DNA of 64,000 bases, taken from NCBI RefSeq assembly GCF_900091615.1, contig NZ_FMIA01000002.1:4278001-4342000 (forward strand). Reading direction: 5' to 3'. The position numbers were made by a program, and so were the translations under genes. Shown here piece by piece: positions 17,405 to 26,342 of this stretch (positions within the stretch are counted from its first letter, which is position 1; each line of letters starts with the position of its first letter). The notes under the pieces are model-generated. The model had not been told where the DNA came from. It did no database searches and was given only the letters and a program-made list of their open reading frames with translations. This DNA comes from Micromonospora yangpuensis. Lineage in GTDB: Bacteria > Actinomycetota > Actinomycetes > Mycobacteriales > Micromonosporaceae.

Positions 17405-18681
17405 CTGGGCGCGGCCGGCGACAACAGCACCACCCCGCCGGTCGGGGTCACCTCCCGGGCCAGCCGGACCGCATCCACCAGGTCCTCGACCACCTCGGTA
17501 CGCACCTTCGGCAACCCGGCCAGCGCCTCGACGATCCGCCGACCGCTGTCCGGCACCCCGATCACGGTGATCTCCCGCTCGGCCAGGTGGTCCCGGAACA
17601 CGGTGTAGTCCAGCCCCCGGTCGGTGCCGCCGACGATCACCGTCAACGGCCGCCCGTCGTACGCGTCGATGGCGTGCATGGCCGCGTACGGGCTGGTGGC
17701 GAGGGTGTCGTCGACAAAGGTCAGCCCGGCCTCGGCGTCGACGATCTCGGTGAGCCGGTGGGCCAGCCCCTGGAACTCCGCGACCGCCACGGCCAGGGTG
17801 TCCCGGGCGGCGACGACGTCCACGCCGAGCGCGTCGAGCACGGCCAGTGCGACGCAGAGGTTGCCCTCGTTGTGCCGGCCGACCAGCGGCAGCACCGCCC
17901 GGGGAAAGAGCGGCCGGTCGCCGAGGTGGAACCAGGGCGTCCCGTCGGCACCGCCGGCCACGTTGGTGCTGCCCGGGGTGCCGGCCCGGATCGCCGCCCG
18001 GTCCCCCAACTCCACGGCGAGCCGGGGGTCGTTGCCGTTGACCACGACCGTGCGGGGGCCGTGCGCGATCAGGTTCAGCTTGTCCCGGTAGTACTCCCGC
18101 TCCCCGCCGTGCGCGTCGAGGTGCTCGGGGAAGAGCGAGGTGACCACCGCGACCCGGGGCGAGTCGGTCAGGTCGCTGCACTGGTAGCTGGAGAGTTCCA
18201 GCACGTACCGCTCGGCCTCGGGCAGGTCCAGTAGCGGCACCCCGATGTTGCCACCGAAGGCGTTCGGCCGGTCCACCGCGGTGAGCAGGTGGCTGATCAG
18301 GCTGGCGGTGGTGCTCTTGCCCTTGCTGCCGGTGACCCCGATGGTCCGGTCGGCGTGCTCGGCCATCCAGAGCGCGGTGCCGCTGGTCACGGTGGCACCC
18401 TCCTGGCGCAGCCGGAGCAGCCACGGGTGGGTCTGCGGCACCCCCGGGGAGCGGACCACCACGTCGGCGGCGGCCAGCCGGGCGTACCCCTGCTCGCCGG
18501 TGACCACCGGCGCGGCCTCGGCCAGCTCGCCCTCCCAGGGCAGCGCGAGGAAGTTGGCGCTGTCGTCGACGGCGACCAGGTCGGCCGGGGCGTGGGCGGC
18601 GACCGCGGTCACCGCGGCCCGGCCCTCCCGGCCGGTCCCCCAGACGGCGACGGTACGTCCGCGCAGGTCAGACAGGCGCAC
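17332..18681 (-). CDS. murD2: UDP-N-acetylmuramoyl-L-alanine--glutamate ligase, MurD2 type
   Basis: This 449-residue cytoplasmic Mur ligase has the N-terminal Rossmann part (RGRTVAVWGTGREG), the ATP loop GVTGSKGKSTT at about residue 110, and the C-terminal ligase domain with VGGTDRGLDY. GTG 18681 is chosen for its GGAGGAG site. It lies alone, not in the division/cell-wall cluster, and diverges from murL across 77 bases. In Xanthomonas oryzae the equivalent MurD2 adds L-glutamate rather than D-glutamate, and MurL then epimerises the product. The pairing here strongly suggests the same L-Glu specificity; the sequence alone cannot prove it. Automatic annotation would call it plain murD. Confidence 0.85.
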   Translation of the reverse strand: MRLSDLRGRTVAVWGTGREGRAAVTAVAAHAPADLVAVDDSANFLALPWEGELAEAAPVVTGEQGYARLAAADVVVRSPGVPQTHPWLLRLRQEGATVTSGTALWMAEHADRTIGVTGSKGKSTTASLISHLLTAVDRPNAFGGNIGVPLLDLPEAERYVLELSSYQCSDLTDSPRVAVVTSLFPEHLDAHGGEREYYRDKLNLIAHGPRTVVVNGNDPRLAVELGDRAAIRAGTPGSTNVAGGADGTPWFHLGDRPLFPRAVLPLVGRHNEGNLCVALAVLDALGVDVVAARDTLAVAVAEFQGLAHRLTEIVDAEAGLTFVDDTLATSPYAAMHAIDAYDGRPLTVIVGGTDRGLDYTVFRDHLAEREITVIGVPDSGRRIVEALAGLPKVRTEVVEDLVDAVRLAREVTPTGGVVLLSPAAPSYGRFRNFEHRSEVFAQAVADTRG

Positions 18682-18747
18682 AGGTGATCTCCTCCACGGT
18701 GGGCGGCGGTTGGCCCGCACCCGGCACGGTGGGCCGGACCAGGGGCC

Positions 18748-18753
18748 TAGTAT
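18748..18753 (+). promoter_or_regulatory. -10 box of a probable leaderless promoter (murL)
   Basis: TAGTAT ends five bases before GTG 18759, and no ribosome-binding site precedes that codon. The box lies in the 77-base gap shared with divergent murD2. Confidence 0.5.
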
Positions 18754-18758
18754 GGCGT

Positions 18759-20102
18759 GTGCCCAACGATCAGCTCCGGCGGATGGACGCCTTCACCTTC
18801 CCGTCCTACTCGATCGATCTCGCCACCGGTGAGGCGTTGTTCGACTACGCTCTGACCGGCCCGGCGGGCGAGCAGCGGTTCACCGAGGTGATCACGCTCC
18901 CGCTGCCGGACGCGCCGCCGTCGGACGCCACGGTCGCCACCCTGGACCGGGTGCTGGCCCTGCTGCACCTGGTCGCCGGGGTGAGCTACTACAAGACCGC
19001 CGCGCCGGCCCGGCTGGTGCTGCCGGCGCCGCTGGGGTCCGACGCGGTGGCGCTGGTCACCGCCGTCTACACCAAGGGCCTGGCCGAGTACGCCTACCGC
19101 AACCAACTGCCGCACGTGCTGGAGCTGACCCCCGAGGTACCCCCGGGTGAGGTGCCGGCGGCCCGGGTCTACGACAACTCCGAGCTGCGGCCACTGAGTG
19201 CGGTCGGCGGCGGCAAGGACTCCATCGTCAGCCTGGAGGCGCTGCGCCGGGCCGGCTTCGACCCGGTGCCCTTCTCGGTCAACCCGAACCACGTGATCGT
19301 GGCGGTCAACGAGGCCTCCGGGCTCACCCCGCTGGCCGCCCGGCGGCGGATCGACCCGGTGCTGTTCGAGCTGAACGCGGCCGGGGCCCGCAACGGCCAC
19401 ATCCCGGTCACCGCGATCAACTCGCTGATCGCGGTGGCCACCGCCGTGCTGCACGGGCTCGGCCCGGTGGTGATGTCCAACGAGCGCTCCGCGTCGGACC
19501 CGAACCTGGTCTGGAACGGCCACGAGATCAACCACCAGTGGTCCAAGGGTGTCGAGGCCGAGGGGCTGCTGCGGGCGGCGCTGGCCGGGCACGCCGGGCT
19601 GACCGAGCCGTACTTCTCGCTGCTGCGCTCGCTGTCGGAGCTGCACATCGCCCGGCTCTTCGCCGCCATCGACCGGTACGACGCGGTGGTGACCAGCTGC
19701 AACGCCGCGTTCAAGCTGCGCGACGCCAGCGAACGCTGGTGCCGGAACTGCCCGAAGTGCCGGTTCGTCTTCCTGGCCATGGCACCGTTCATGCCCCGCG
19801 AGCGGGTGGTCGGCATCTTCGGCGGTGACCTGCTGGCCGACGAGAGCCAACTGCCCGGCTACCGGGAGCTGCTCGGCGTGGACGGCCACAAGCCGTTCGA
19901 GTGTGTGGGCGAGGTGGAGGAGTCGGTGGTGGCCCTGGGGCTGCTCGCCGAGCAGGACCAGTGGCGCGACGCCCCGGTCGTCCAGGCGCTGGTCGCCGCG
20001 GTCCCGGAGACCGCCTGGGCCACCGCCGCCCGCTCCGACGTCTTCACCCCCGGCGGCCCCAACTTCGTCCCCGCCCCCTACGCCAAAACCCTCCAGGCGT
20101 AA
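18759..20102 (+). CDS. murL: UDP-MurNAc-L-Ala-L-Glu epimerase MurL
   Basis: This 447-residue cytoplasmic enzyme inverts the terminal L-Glu of UDP-MurNAc-L-Ala-L-Glu to D-Glu in an ATP-dependent reaction, replacing glutamate racemase. It has a PP-loop-like AVGGGKDS (Lys153) as in QueC/ExsB-type ATPases. There is a Cys cluster at C328, C331 and C334 (WCRNCPKC), followed by RFVFLAMAPF, typical of MurL homologues. GTG 18759 fits a leaderless transcript; ATG 18783 is the alternative. The divergent neighbour is a MurD-type ligase, the expected partner. The TAA stop is provided by the first bases of a dispersed palindromic element. Confidence 0.87.
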   Translation: MPNDQLRRMDAFTFPSYSIDLATGEALFDYALTGPAGEQRFTEVITLPLPDAPPSDATVATLDRVLALLHLVAGVSYYKTAAPARLVLPAPLGSDAVALVTAVYTKGLAEYAYRNQLPHVLELTPEVPPGEVPAARVYDNSELRPLSAVGGGKDSIVSLEALRRAGFDPVPFSVNPNHVIVAVNEASGLTPLAARRRIDPVLFELNAAGARNGHIPVTAINSLIAVATAVLHGLGPVVMSNERSASDPNLVWNGHEINHQWSKGVEAEGLLRAALAGHAGLTEPYFSLLRSLSELHIARLFAAIDRYDAVVTSCNAAFKLRDASERWCRNCPKCRFVFLAMAPFMPRERVVGIFGGDLLADESQLPGYRELLGVDGHKPFECVGEVEESVVALGLLAEQDQWRDAPVVQALVAAVPETAWATAARSDVFTPGGPNFVPAPYAKTLQA

Positions 20103-20151
20103 GGAAGGGCCCCTTCTTAACGCTTTCGGTAGAGCGGGGTACCCCTTCCAC
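20099..20151 (+). repeat. Dispersed 53-base palindromic element, copy 2
   Basis: It begins GTAAGGAAGGGCCCCTT and ends ACCCCTTCCAC. The TAA inside the GTAAGG end is the stop codon of murL. The centre reads AACGCTTTCGGTAGAG. Confidence 0.88.
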
Positions 20152-20189
20152 ATCGCCGGTGATGCATCCCACGCCGACGGGGAAGAACT

Positions 20190-20209
20190 CTACTCTCACG
20201 AAAGGGTAG
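20190..20209 (+). promoter_or_regulatory. Dyad upstream of the SulP gene, candidate MerR operator
   Basis: CTACTCT faces AGGGTAG across six bases, with seven of ten base pairs matching in the 20-base dyad. MerR proteins bind such dyads in stretched promoters, and the gene downstream of sulP encodes a MerR protein. I see no convincing -35 box at the expected 19-20 base spacing from TAGGTT (20207-20212). Confidence 0.35.
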
Positions 20210-20279
20210 GTTCAGGATGCTCCAAGCCGTGGGGCCACCCCAGCGCGTACGCCCGTGACGGTGTCCGCCTCGAACGGAA

Positions 20280-21782
20280 ATGAGCTGCATGTCCGCGCTG
20301 CTGTCGGCCGCCCGCCGCCCCTCCCGCCCGTCCTGGCTGTCACCACGGGTGCTGCGTGTCGAGGTGCTCGCCGGCCTCGTCGTGGCACTGGCGTTGATCC
20401 CGGAGGCGATCTCGTTCTCGATCCTGGCGGGGGTCGACCCGCGGGTGGGGCTGTTCGCGTCGTTCACCATGGCGGTCACGATCGCCTTCTGCGGCGGTCG
20501 GCCCGCGATGATCAGTGCGGCCACCGGAGCGATCGCGCTGGTCGTCGCGCCGCTGGCCAAGGAGCACGGCCTGGGCTACCTGGTCGCCGCGGTCATTCTC
20601 GGCGGGCTGATCCAGGTGCTGCTCGCCGTCCTGGGGGTCGCCAGGCTGATGCGGTTCATCCCGCGCAGCGTGATGGTCGGTTTCGTCAACGCCCTGGCCA
20701 TCCTGATCTTCACCGCGCAGGTACCGCATCTGGTCGGGGTGCCGTGGTTGGTCTACCCGATGGTCGCCGTCGCGGTGGCCATCATGGTGTTCCTGCCGAG
20801 GGTCACCACCGCCGTCCCGGCACCGCTGGTGGCGATCGTCGCGCTCACGGTGTTCACGGTCGTCGCGCACCTCGCCGTGCCGAACGTCGGTGACGAGGGA
20901 ACCCTGCCGGACAGCCTTCCGGTGTTCGGGCTGCCCGACGTGCCGTTCACCCTGGCCACCCTCCAGCTGGTCGCCCCGTACGCGCTGGGTATCGCCCTGG
21001 TGGGGCTGCTTGAGTCGCTGATGACCGCCAAGCTCGTCGACGACATCACCGACACCCACTCCAACAAGACCCGCGAGTCCTGGGGCCAGGGTGTCGCGAA
21101 CATCGTGACCGGCTTCTTCGGTGGCATGGGCGGCTGCGCGATGATCGGCCAGACGATGATCAACGTGAAGGCGTCAGGTGCCCGGACCCGCCTGTCGACG
21201 TTCCTCGCTGGCGTGTTCCTGCTCGTCCTCGTCGTGGCGCTGGGCGACGTGGTGGCGCTGATCCCGATGGCCGCCCTGGTCGCCGTGATGATCATCGTAT
21301 CGGTGGCGACGTTCGACTGGCACAGCGTCGCGCCGGCCACGCTGAAGCGGATGCCGTGGGGCGAGACCATCGTCATGGTGACCACCGTCGCGGGGACCCT
21401 GGCCAGCCACAACCTCGCCATCGGCGTCGTGCTCGGGGTGCTGGTCGCGATGGTCGTATTCGCCCGTCGGGTCGCGCACCTGGCCGAGGTCACCAGCGTG
21501 CTGGACCCCGACGGCGCCACCCGCGTCTACTCGGTGCACGGCGAGTTGTTCTTCGCCTCCAGCAACGACCTCGTCTACCAGTTCGACTACGCGAACGACC
21601 CCGACGACGTCGTCATCGACCTGTCGCGGGCGCACATCTGGGACGCGTCCTCCGTCGCGGCCCTGGACGCCATCACCACCAAGTACGCCGCCAAGGGCAA
21701 GGCCGTCACCATCGTCGGTCTCAACGAGCCCAGCGCCGCCATGCACGGCACCCTCGCCGGCACCCTGAGGGTCGGGCACTGA
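20280..21782 (+). CDS. SulP family anion transporter with STAS domain
   Basis: This 500-residue inner-membrane transporter has about ten to twelve hydrophobic spans (residues 20-385), starting with the family's VEVLAGLVVALALIPEAISF segment. A C-terminal STAS domain follows (about 400-495; DDVVIDLSRAHIWDASSVAA). SulP proteins move sulfate, bicarbonate or related anions; substrate is not readable here. ATG 20280 is used, though ATG 20289 is equally possible and neither has a strong ribosome site. A MerR regulator follows 34 bases later on the same strand, probably co-transcribed. Confidence 0.9.
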   Translation: MSCMSALLSAARRPSRPSWLSPRVLRVEVLAGLVVALALIPEAISFSILAGVDPRVGLFASFTMAVTIAFCGGRPAMISAATGAIALVVAPLAKEHGLGYLVAAVILGGLIQVLLAVLGVARLMRFIPRSVMVGFVNALAILIFTAQVPHLVGVPWLVYPMVAVAVAIMVFLPRVTTAVPAPLVAIVALTVFTVVAHLAVPNVGDEGTLPDSLPVFGLPDVPFTLATLQLVAPYALGIALVGLLESLMTAKLVDDITDTHSNKTRESWGQGVANIVTGFFGGMGGCAMIGQTMINVKASGARTRLSTFLAGVFLLVLVVALGDVVALIPMAALVAVMIIVSVATFDWHSVAPATLKRMPWGETIVMVTTVAGTLASHNLAIGVVLGVLVAMVVFARRVAHLAEVTSVLDPDGATRVYSVHGELFFASSNDLVYQFDYANDPDDVVIDLSRAHIWDASSVAALDAITTKYAAKGKAVTIVGLNEPSAAMHGTLAGTLRVGH

Positions 21783-21816
21783 TGGTCGCGGCATCCCGGT
21801 CGGGCAGACTGGTCGA

Positions 21817-22215
21817 ATGACCGGACGGCACATGCAGATCGGCGAGGTCGCCGAACGCGTCGGGTTGAGCATCCGCACCATCCGGCACTACGAGGAGGTC
21901 GGCCTCGTCCCGCCCTCGTCCCGCAGCGACGGCGGGTTCCGCCTCTACACCGAACCCGATCTCGCCCGCCTCGCCGTCGTCAAACGCATGAAGCCGCTCG
22001 GGTTCACCCTCGACGAGATGCGTGACCTGCTCACCGTCCTCGACGGCCTCGCCGACGGCAGGACGCCGGACACCGAGCGGGCCGCGCTGCGCGAGCGGCT
22101 CGCGACGTTCCAGACCGCCGCCCAGACCAGGGTGCGCGCGCTACGCGAACAACTGGCCACCGCCGAGGGCTTCGCCCGGCAGATGCAGGACCAGATCGAC
22201 AGGCACAGCACCTGA
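21817..22215 (+). CDS. MerR family transcriptional regulator
   Basis: The protein has 132 residues. The N-terminal winged helix-turn-helix is clear: MQIGEVAERVGLSIRTIRHY then EEVGLVPPSSRSDGGFRLYT. A coiled-coil dimerisation helix occupies about residues 80-128. There are no cysteines in a metal-binding loop, so a metal-sensing role is unlikely; small-molecule or redox-independent control is more plausible. It follows sulP and probably controls it through the dyad at 20190-20209. MQI at codon 6 is an alternative start. Confidence 0.9.
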   Translation: MTGRHMQIGEVAERVGLSIRTIRHYEEVGLVPPSSRSDGGFRLYTEPDLARLAVVKRMKPLGFTLDEMRDLLTVLDGLADGRTPDTERAALRERLATFQTAAQTRVRALREQLATAEGFARQMQDQIDRHST

Positions 22216-22330
22216 CCCCCGCCGTCGCGCGGCCACGGGTCACGCCCGGCACCGCTCGCACAGCCGCGCCGCACCGGGCCGGACCCGCGACCGGTCGCCC
22301 CGGCCCAAGGGCGTCACCCGGGTACGCCGG

Positions 22331-23059
22331 TCAGCCGCCCCGACTGATTCGCAGGGTCAGGATGTCGGTGCGTACCGTGATGTGACCGTGGAACAGGGCC
22401 AGGTCGCCGCTGCCGTACCCGATCTGGGTGGCGTTTATCAGCGGGTGACCGGCGGGGACGCCGAGCCGGGCGACCAGCTCGTCGTCGGCGAGCACCGCGG
22501 CGAACTCGATCTCGGCGCGGCGCACCGGCATCCCGGTCGCGCCGGCCAGGAACTCGAACATGTCCAGGTCGATGCTGACCAGCCCGGACGGGTCGAGTTC
22601 CCGGTCGGCGACGCGCAACGGCAGGTGGTCGCGGATCCACACCGCCGGGACCTCGTCGACGGCGAAGAGCCGGTCGACCCGCCAGCACGGGTCGCCGGGG
22701 GCCAACCCGAGCACCTCCGCGCAGTCCCCCGGGCAGCTCACCCGGCTCACCGCGGCGTCCTGCAGGGCGGGGCGGTGGCCGGAGGCGGTGATCCGGTCCC
22801 GCAGGGCGGTGACGTCGCCGATCGCCACCGGTACCCGGCCGGTCGGCTCGTGGACGAAGGTGCCGATGCCCCAGGTGCGTTTGACCACGCCCTCGGCGGC
22901 GAGCTGCCCGAGAACCTCGCGCACGGTGGCCCGGCTGACCTCCAGCAGGTCGGCCAGCTCACGCTCGTTGGGCAGCTTGTCGCCGGCCTGGAACTCGCTG
23001 CCGATGAGTTCCATCAACCGACCCTGTGCCGCCTGGAGCGCGGTCTCCCGCCGAGCCAT
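22331..23059 (-). CDS. GntR family regulator, HutC subfamily
   Basis: This 242-residue regulator has an N-terminal winged helix-turn-helix (about 8-75) with PNERELADLLEVSRATVREV and a C-terminal UTRA ligand-binding domain (about 90-240). It lies 87 bases downstream of the second M19 dipeptidase gene, at the end of the peptide/amide operon. It is therefore probably the local repressor, with a peptide- or amide-derived ligand. A HutC-type palindrome, GGAGGTC facing GACCTCC, lies upstream of the operon's first gene at 33216-33230 and is a plausible target. Confidence 0.92.
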   Translation of the reverse strand: MARRETALQAAQGRLMELIGSEFQAGDKLPNERELADLLEVSRATVREVLGQLAAEGVVKRTWGIGTFVHEPTGRVPVAIGDVTALRDRITASGHRPALQDAAVSRVSCPGDCAEVLGLAPGDPCWRVDRLFAVDEVPAVWIRDHLPLRVADRELDPSGLVSIDLDMFEFLAGATGMPVRRAEIEFAAVLADDELVARLGVPAGHPLINATQIGYGSGDLALFHGHITVRTDILTLRISRGG

Positions 23060-23146
23060 CGACCCTCACCTCTCGCTCCCCGCCGCCGGTTCGGCGTACG
23101 GAGTGTAGTAGTTACCGGCGGCCGGCCGGCATGCTCGGTCGGGTGC

Positions 23147-24349
23147 TCACCACACCTGCTCCAGTACCCGGACCGTGTTGCCGCCGATCACCTTGGCGAT
23201 CTCGTCGTCGGAGTAGTCGTGTGCGACCAGCCAGCCGACGATGCTGTTGAACGCCTCGGCGGGGTTCTCCACTCCGGACACGTACTCCACCCGGGGGTGC
23301 TCCGGCCGGTTGCCGGCGTCGTGGGCGTAGTTCGCGGCGTACGTGTCGTGCACCCCGACGTGGTCGCCGAACATGGTGTCCGGGCCGAAGGTGACGTGGT
23401 CGATGCCGACCAGGTCGACGCAGTACGTGAAGTGGTCCATCACCGACTCGATCGAGTGGTGCGGGTGCTTCTCCGACAGCGTGGTGTGCGGTGCGGCCTC
23501 GATGCCGATCACCCCACCCCGCTCGGCACAGGCCCGGATCACCTCGTCCGGCTTCATCCGGGCGGTGTCCCAGACCGAGCGGGCTCCGGCGTGGGTGATG
23601 AAGACCGGCACCCGGGACGCCTCGATGGTGTCCAGGCAGGTGCGGTCGCCGGAGTGGGAGATGTCGATGGCGATGCCGAGCTTGTTCATCCGGTCCACCG
23701 CGCGGCGACCGAAGTGGGTCAGCCCACCGTCGTTGCGCTCGGACAGGCCGCCGCCGAGCATGTTGGCCTGGCTGTAGGCGATGCCGAGCTGCCGGATGCC
23801 GAAGCCGTAGAGGATGTCGATGCGGTCCAGTTCGTTCTCGATCGGGCTGCTGCACTCCAGGCCGGCGACCAGGGCCAGCCGGCCGTCCCGCTTGGCGGCG
23901 TGGATGTCGGCCAGACTGGTGGCCAGGGTGACGTAGTCCTGCTGGTAGACGTCGGAGAGCCGCATCCCGACGGCGTAGACCAGGTCGTTCCACTTCCAGC
24001 CGTTCTCGCTGGTGACGCAGGACGCCCCGGCCATGAAGTTGTCGAACACGGCGGTCAGCCCGGAGCGGGACAACCCCTCGTACCCGGTGCGCTGGCGGGC
24101 GGTGCGGTTGTACGCCCGCAGCTCCCGGACGTCCTCCGGCAGGATCACCGGATGCTCGTGCAGTGAGATCGCGACGTGCTCGGTGAGCAGCCGGGTCACC
24201 CGCTGCCGTTGGGCGTCGGTCAGGCCGAGGTCGTGTTCGGGCACCCGACCGAGCTCCGGCGCCAGGGCGAACACCCGGTAGTCCGAGTGCGGCTCCAGGT
24301 ACTCGTAGGACTTGTGGCCCTGGTACCGCGGCGCGGGTTCTTGCAGCAC
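23147..24349 (-). CDS. M19 family membrane dipeptidase-like hydrolase (copy B)
   Basis: This 400-residue zinc-dependent amidohydrolase-fold dipeptidase is cytoplasmic by lack of a signal. Likely metal ligands are seen in GLECSSPIE, IDISHSGD and FITHAGAR, with GIDHVTFGPD near the C-terminus. The first ligand motif, normally HxD, appears as LHEHP. It is a close paralogue of the protein encoded at 31975-33177: same length and long identical blocks such as IENELDRIDILYGFG and GGVIGIEAAPHTTLS. The start is GTG 24349. The two copies flank the transporter genes, so they may split substrates such as L/D or N-acyl dipeptides. Confidence 0.88.
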   Translation of the reverse strand: MLQEPAPRYQGHKSYEYLEPHSDYRVFALAPELGRVPEHDLGLTDAQRQRVTRLLTEHVAISLHEHPVILPEDVRELRAYNRTARQRTGYEGLSRSGLTAVFDNFMAGASCVTSENGWKWNDLVYAVGMRLSDVYQQDYVTLATSLADIHAAKRDGRLALVAGLECSSPIENELDRIDILYGFGIRQLGIAYSQANMLGGGLSERNDGGLTHFGRRAVDRMNKLGIAIDISHSGDRTCLDTIEASRVPVFITHAGARSVWDTARMKPDEVIRACAERGGVIGIEAAPHTTLSEKHPHHSIESVMDHFTYCVDLVGIDHVTFGPDTMFGDHVGVHDTYAANYAHDAGNRPEHPRVEYVSGVENPAEAFNSIVGWLVAHDYSDDEIAKVIGGNTVRVLEQVW

Positions 24350-24382
24350 GATGGTCTCTCCTTCGTCGACGGTGCCGGCGCG

Positions 24383-25372
24383 TCAGGCGGCCAGCGGGTA
24401 GTGGCAGGCGACCGGATGGTCCGGCCCCGCCAGGGGTGGCTCCTCGGTGGCGCAGGTGTCGGTGGCCTGCCAGCAGCGGGTGCGGAACCGGCAGCCCGAG
24501 GGCGGGTCGACCGGGCTGGGCGGGTCACCGGCGAGCAGGATCCGCTGCCGCTGGGCCCGCCGGCCCGGCTCGGGCACCGGCACCGCCGACAGCAGCGCCT
24601 TGGTGTACGGGTGCCGGGGCGTGTCGTACAGCCCGGCCCCGGGACCGCTCTCGACCAGCTTGCCCAGGTACATCACGGCGACCCGGTCGGAGATGTGCCG
24701 GATCACCGACAGGTCGTGGGCGATGAAGACGTACGCCACGCCCAGTTCCTTCTGCAGCCGCTCCAGCAGGTTGACCACCTGGGCCTGGACCGAGACGTCC
24801 AGCGCGGAGACCGGCTCGTCGCAGACCACCACGTCGGGTTGCAGGGCCAGTGCGCGGGCGATGCCGATGCGCTGGCGCTGGCCGCCGGAGAACTGGTGCG
24901 GGTAGCGGTCCAGGTGCAGGCTGGCGTCCAGGCCGACCAGGTCGAGCAGCTCCCTGATCCGGTCCAGCCGGCGGGCCTTGGGCAGCACGTCCGGGTGGAT
25001 CTCGAAGGGCTGGAGCAGGATCTCCCGGACCGAGCGGCGCGGGTTGAGCGAGGTGTACGGGTCCTGCAGCACGATCTGGATCCGGCGGCGCAGCTCCCGC
25101 AGCTCCCGGCCCCGGGCGGTGTGCACCGTCGAGTCGCCGAAGCGCACCGCGCCGGAGGTCGGCTTCTCCAGCCCGACCAGGGTCCGGGCCAGGGTGCTCT
25201 TGCCGCAGCCGGACTCGCCGACCACTCCGAGGGTCTCGCCGCGGCGCAGCGTGAAGCTGACCCCGTCGACGGCCTTGACCACCCCGCCGGCGCGCAGCGA
25301 GCCGCGTCGCTTCAACGGGAAGTGCTTGACCAGGTCCTCGACCCGCAGCACGACGTCATCGCTGGGTGGCAT
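24383..25372 (-). CDS. Oligopeptide ABC transporter ATP-binding protein, OppF/DppF type
   Basis: The protein has 329 residues. Walker A is [17 protein letters not shown], the signature is [15 protein letters not shown] and Walker B is [15 protein letters not shown]. The C-terminal oligopeptide-transporter extension contains the cysteines of [13 protein letters not shown]. The ATG at 25372 overlaps the preceding ATPase gene by 17 bases. It powers import by the two permeases of this operon. Confidence 0.94.
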   Translation of the reverse strand: MPPSDDVVLRVEDLVKHFPLKRRGSLRAGGVVKAVDGVSFTLRRGETLGVVGESGCGKSTLARTLVGLEKPTSGAVRFGDSTVHTARGRELRELRRRIQIVLQDPYTSLNPRRSVREILLQPFEIHPDVLPKARRLDRIRELLDLVGLDASLHLDRYPHQFSGGQRQRIGIARALALQPDVVVCDEPVSALDVSVQAQVVNLLERLQKELGVAYVFIAHDLSVIRHISDRVAVMYLGKLVESGPGAGLYDTPRHPYTKALLSAVPVPEPGRRAQRQRILLAGDPPSPVDPPSGCRFRTRCWQATDTCATEEPPLAGPDHPVACHYPLAA

Positions 25373-26342
25373 GCAGCACCTCCGTGCGGTGGTGGCAGGC
25401 GCTGGCCCGGCCGGCGGGCAGCGCCTCCAGGGCGGGCAGCGTCGTCCGGCACTCGTCGGTGACCCGGTGACAGCGCAGGTGGAACGGGCAGCCGGACGGC
25501 AGCCGGGCCGGGTTCGGCGGTGCGCCCGGGATGGCGTACAACTGCTCGTCGGTGCGGTCCACCCGGGGCATCGAGGCGAGCAGCCCCTCGGTGTACGGGT
25601 GCGCCGGCCCGTCGAAGATCTGCTCGACGGTGCCCCGTTCGACGATCCGGCCGGCGTACATCACCGCCACGTCGTCGGCGACCTCGGCGACCACCCCGAG
25701 GTCGTGGGTGATCAGCAGCAGGGCCATCCCGCTGTCCCGCTGGATCTCCGCGATCAGCTCCATCACCTGCGCCTGCACGGTGACGTCCAGCGCGGTGGTG
25801 GGCTCGTCGGCGATCAGCACCGCCGGTTCCAGGGCGATGGCCAGGGCGATCATCACCCGCTGGCGCATCCCGCCGGAGAACTGGTGCGGGTAGTCCTTGA
25901 CCCGGTCGGTGGCGGCCGGGATGCGTACCCGGTCGAGCAGTTCCACCGCGCGGCGGCGGGCGTCGGCGCGGGACAGCCCACGGCGGACCCGCAGCAGCTC
26001 GGTGAGCTGGTCACCGACGGTGAAGACCGGGTTGAGCGCGGCCATCGCGTCCTGGAAGACCATCCCGATCTCCTCGCCGCTCACCCGGTCCCGGTCCCGT
26101 GGGGACAGGGTGAGCAGCTCCCGTCCGCGCAGGGTGACCGAGCCGGCCACCCTGGCCGGCGGTACGTCGAGGATGCCCATCACCGCCTGGGCGGTGACGC
26201 TCTTGCCGGAGCCGGACTCGCCGAGCACGGCCAGGGTCCGGCCGGCGGTCAGGGTCAGCGACACCCCGTTGACCGCGTGCACCGGCCCGCTCCCGCCGGG
26301 GAAGGACACCCGCAGGTCGGTGACCTGAAGCAGCGGGTCCAT
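25356..26342 (-). CDS. Oligopeptide ABC transporter ATP-binding protein, OppD/DppD type
   Basis: The protein has 328 residues, with Walker [18 protein letters not shown]-loop, signature [15 protein letters not shown] and Walker [17 protein letters not shown]. The C-terminal extension has the [13 protein letters not shown] cysteine pair of this subfamily. Its start shares one base with the stop of the alpha/beta hydrolase gene (TGATG). It forms the heterodimeric motor with the next gene product. Confidence 0.94.
   Translation of the reverse strand: MDPLLQVTDLRVSFPGGSGPVHAVNGVSLTLTAGRTLAVLGESGSGKSVTAQAVMGILDVPPARVAGSVTLRGRELLTLSPRDRDRVSGEEIGMVFQDAMAALNPVFTVGDQLTELLRVRRGLSRADARRRAVELLDRVRIPAATDRVKDYPHQFSGGMRQRVMIALAIALEPAVLIADEPTTALDVTVQAQVMELIAEIQRDSGMALLLITHDLGVVAEVADDVAVMYAGRIVERGTVEQIFDGPAHPYTEGLLASMPRVDRTDEQLYAIPGAPPNPARLPSGCPFHLRCHRVTDECRTTLPALEALPAGRASACHHRTEVLHATQR

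Noticed and set aside
20099..20151. Interpreting the 53-base elements simply as intrinsic terminators
   Set aside because: They have strong hairpin potential but no T-run, and their conserved centre and ends go beyond what a terminator needs; listed as repeats with terminator function left open.
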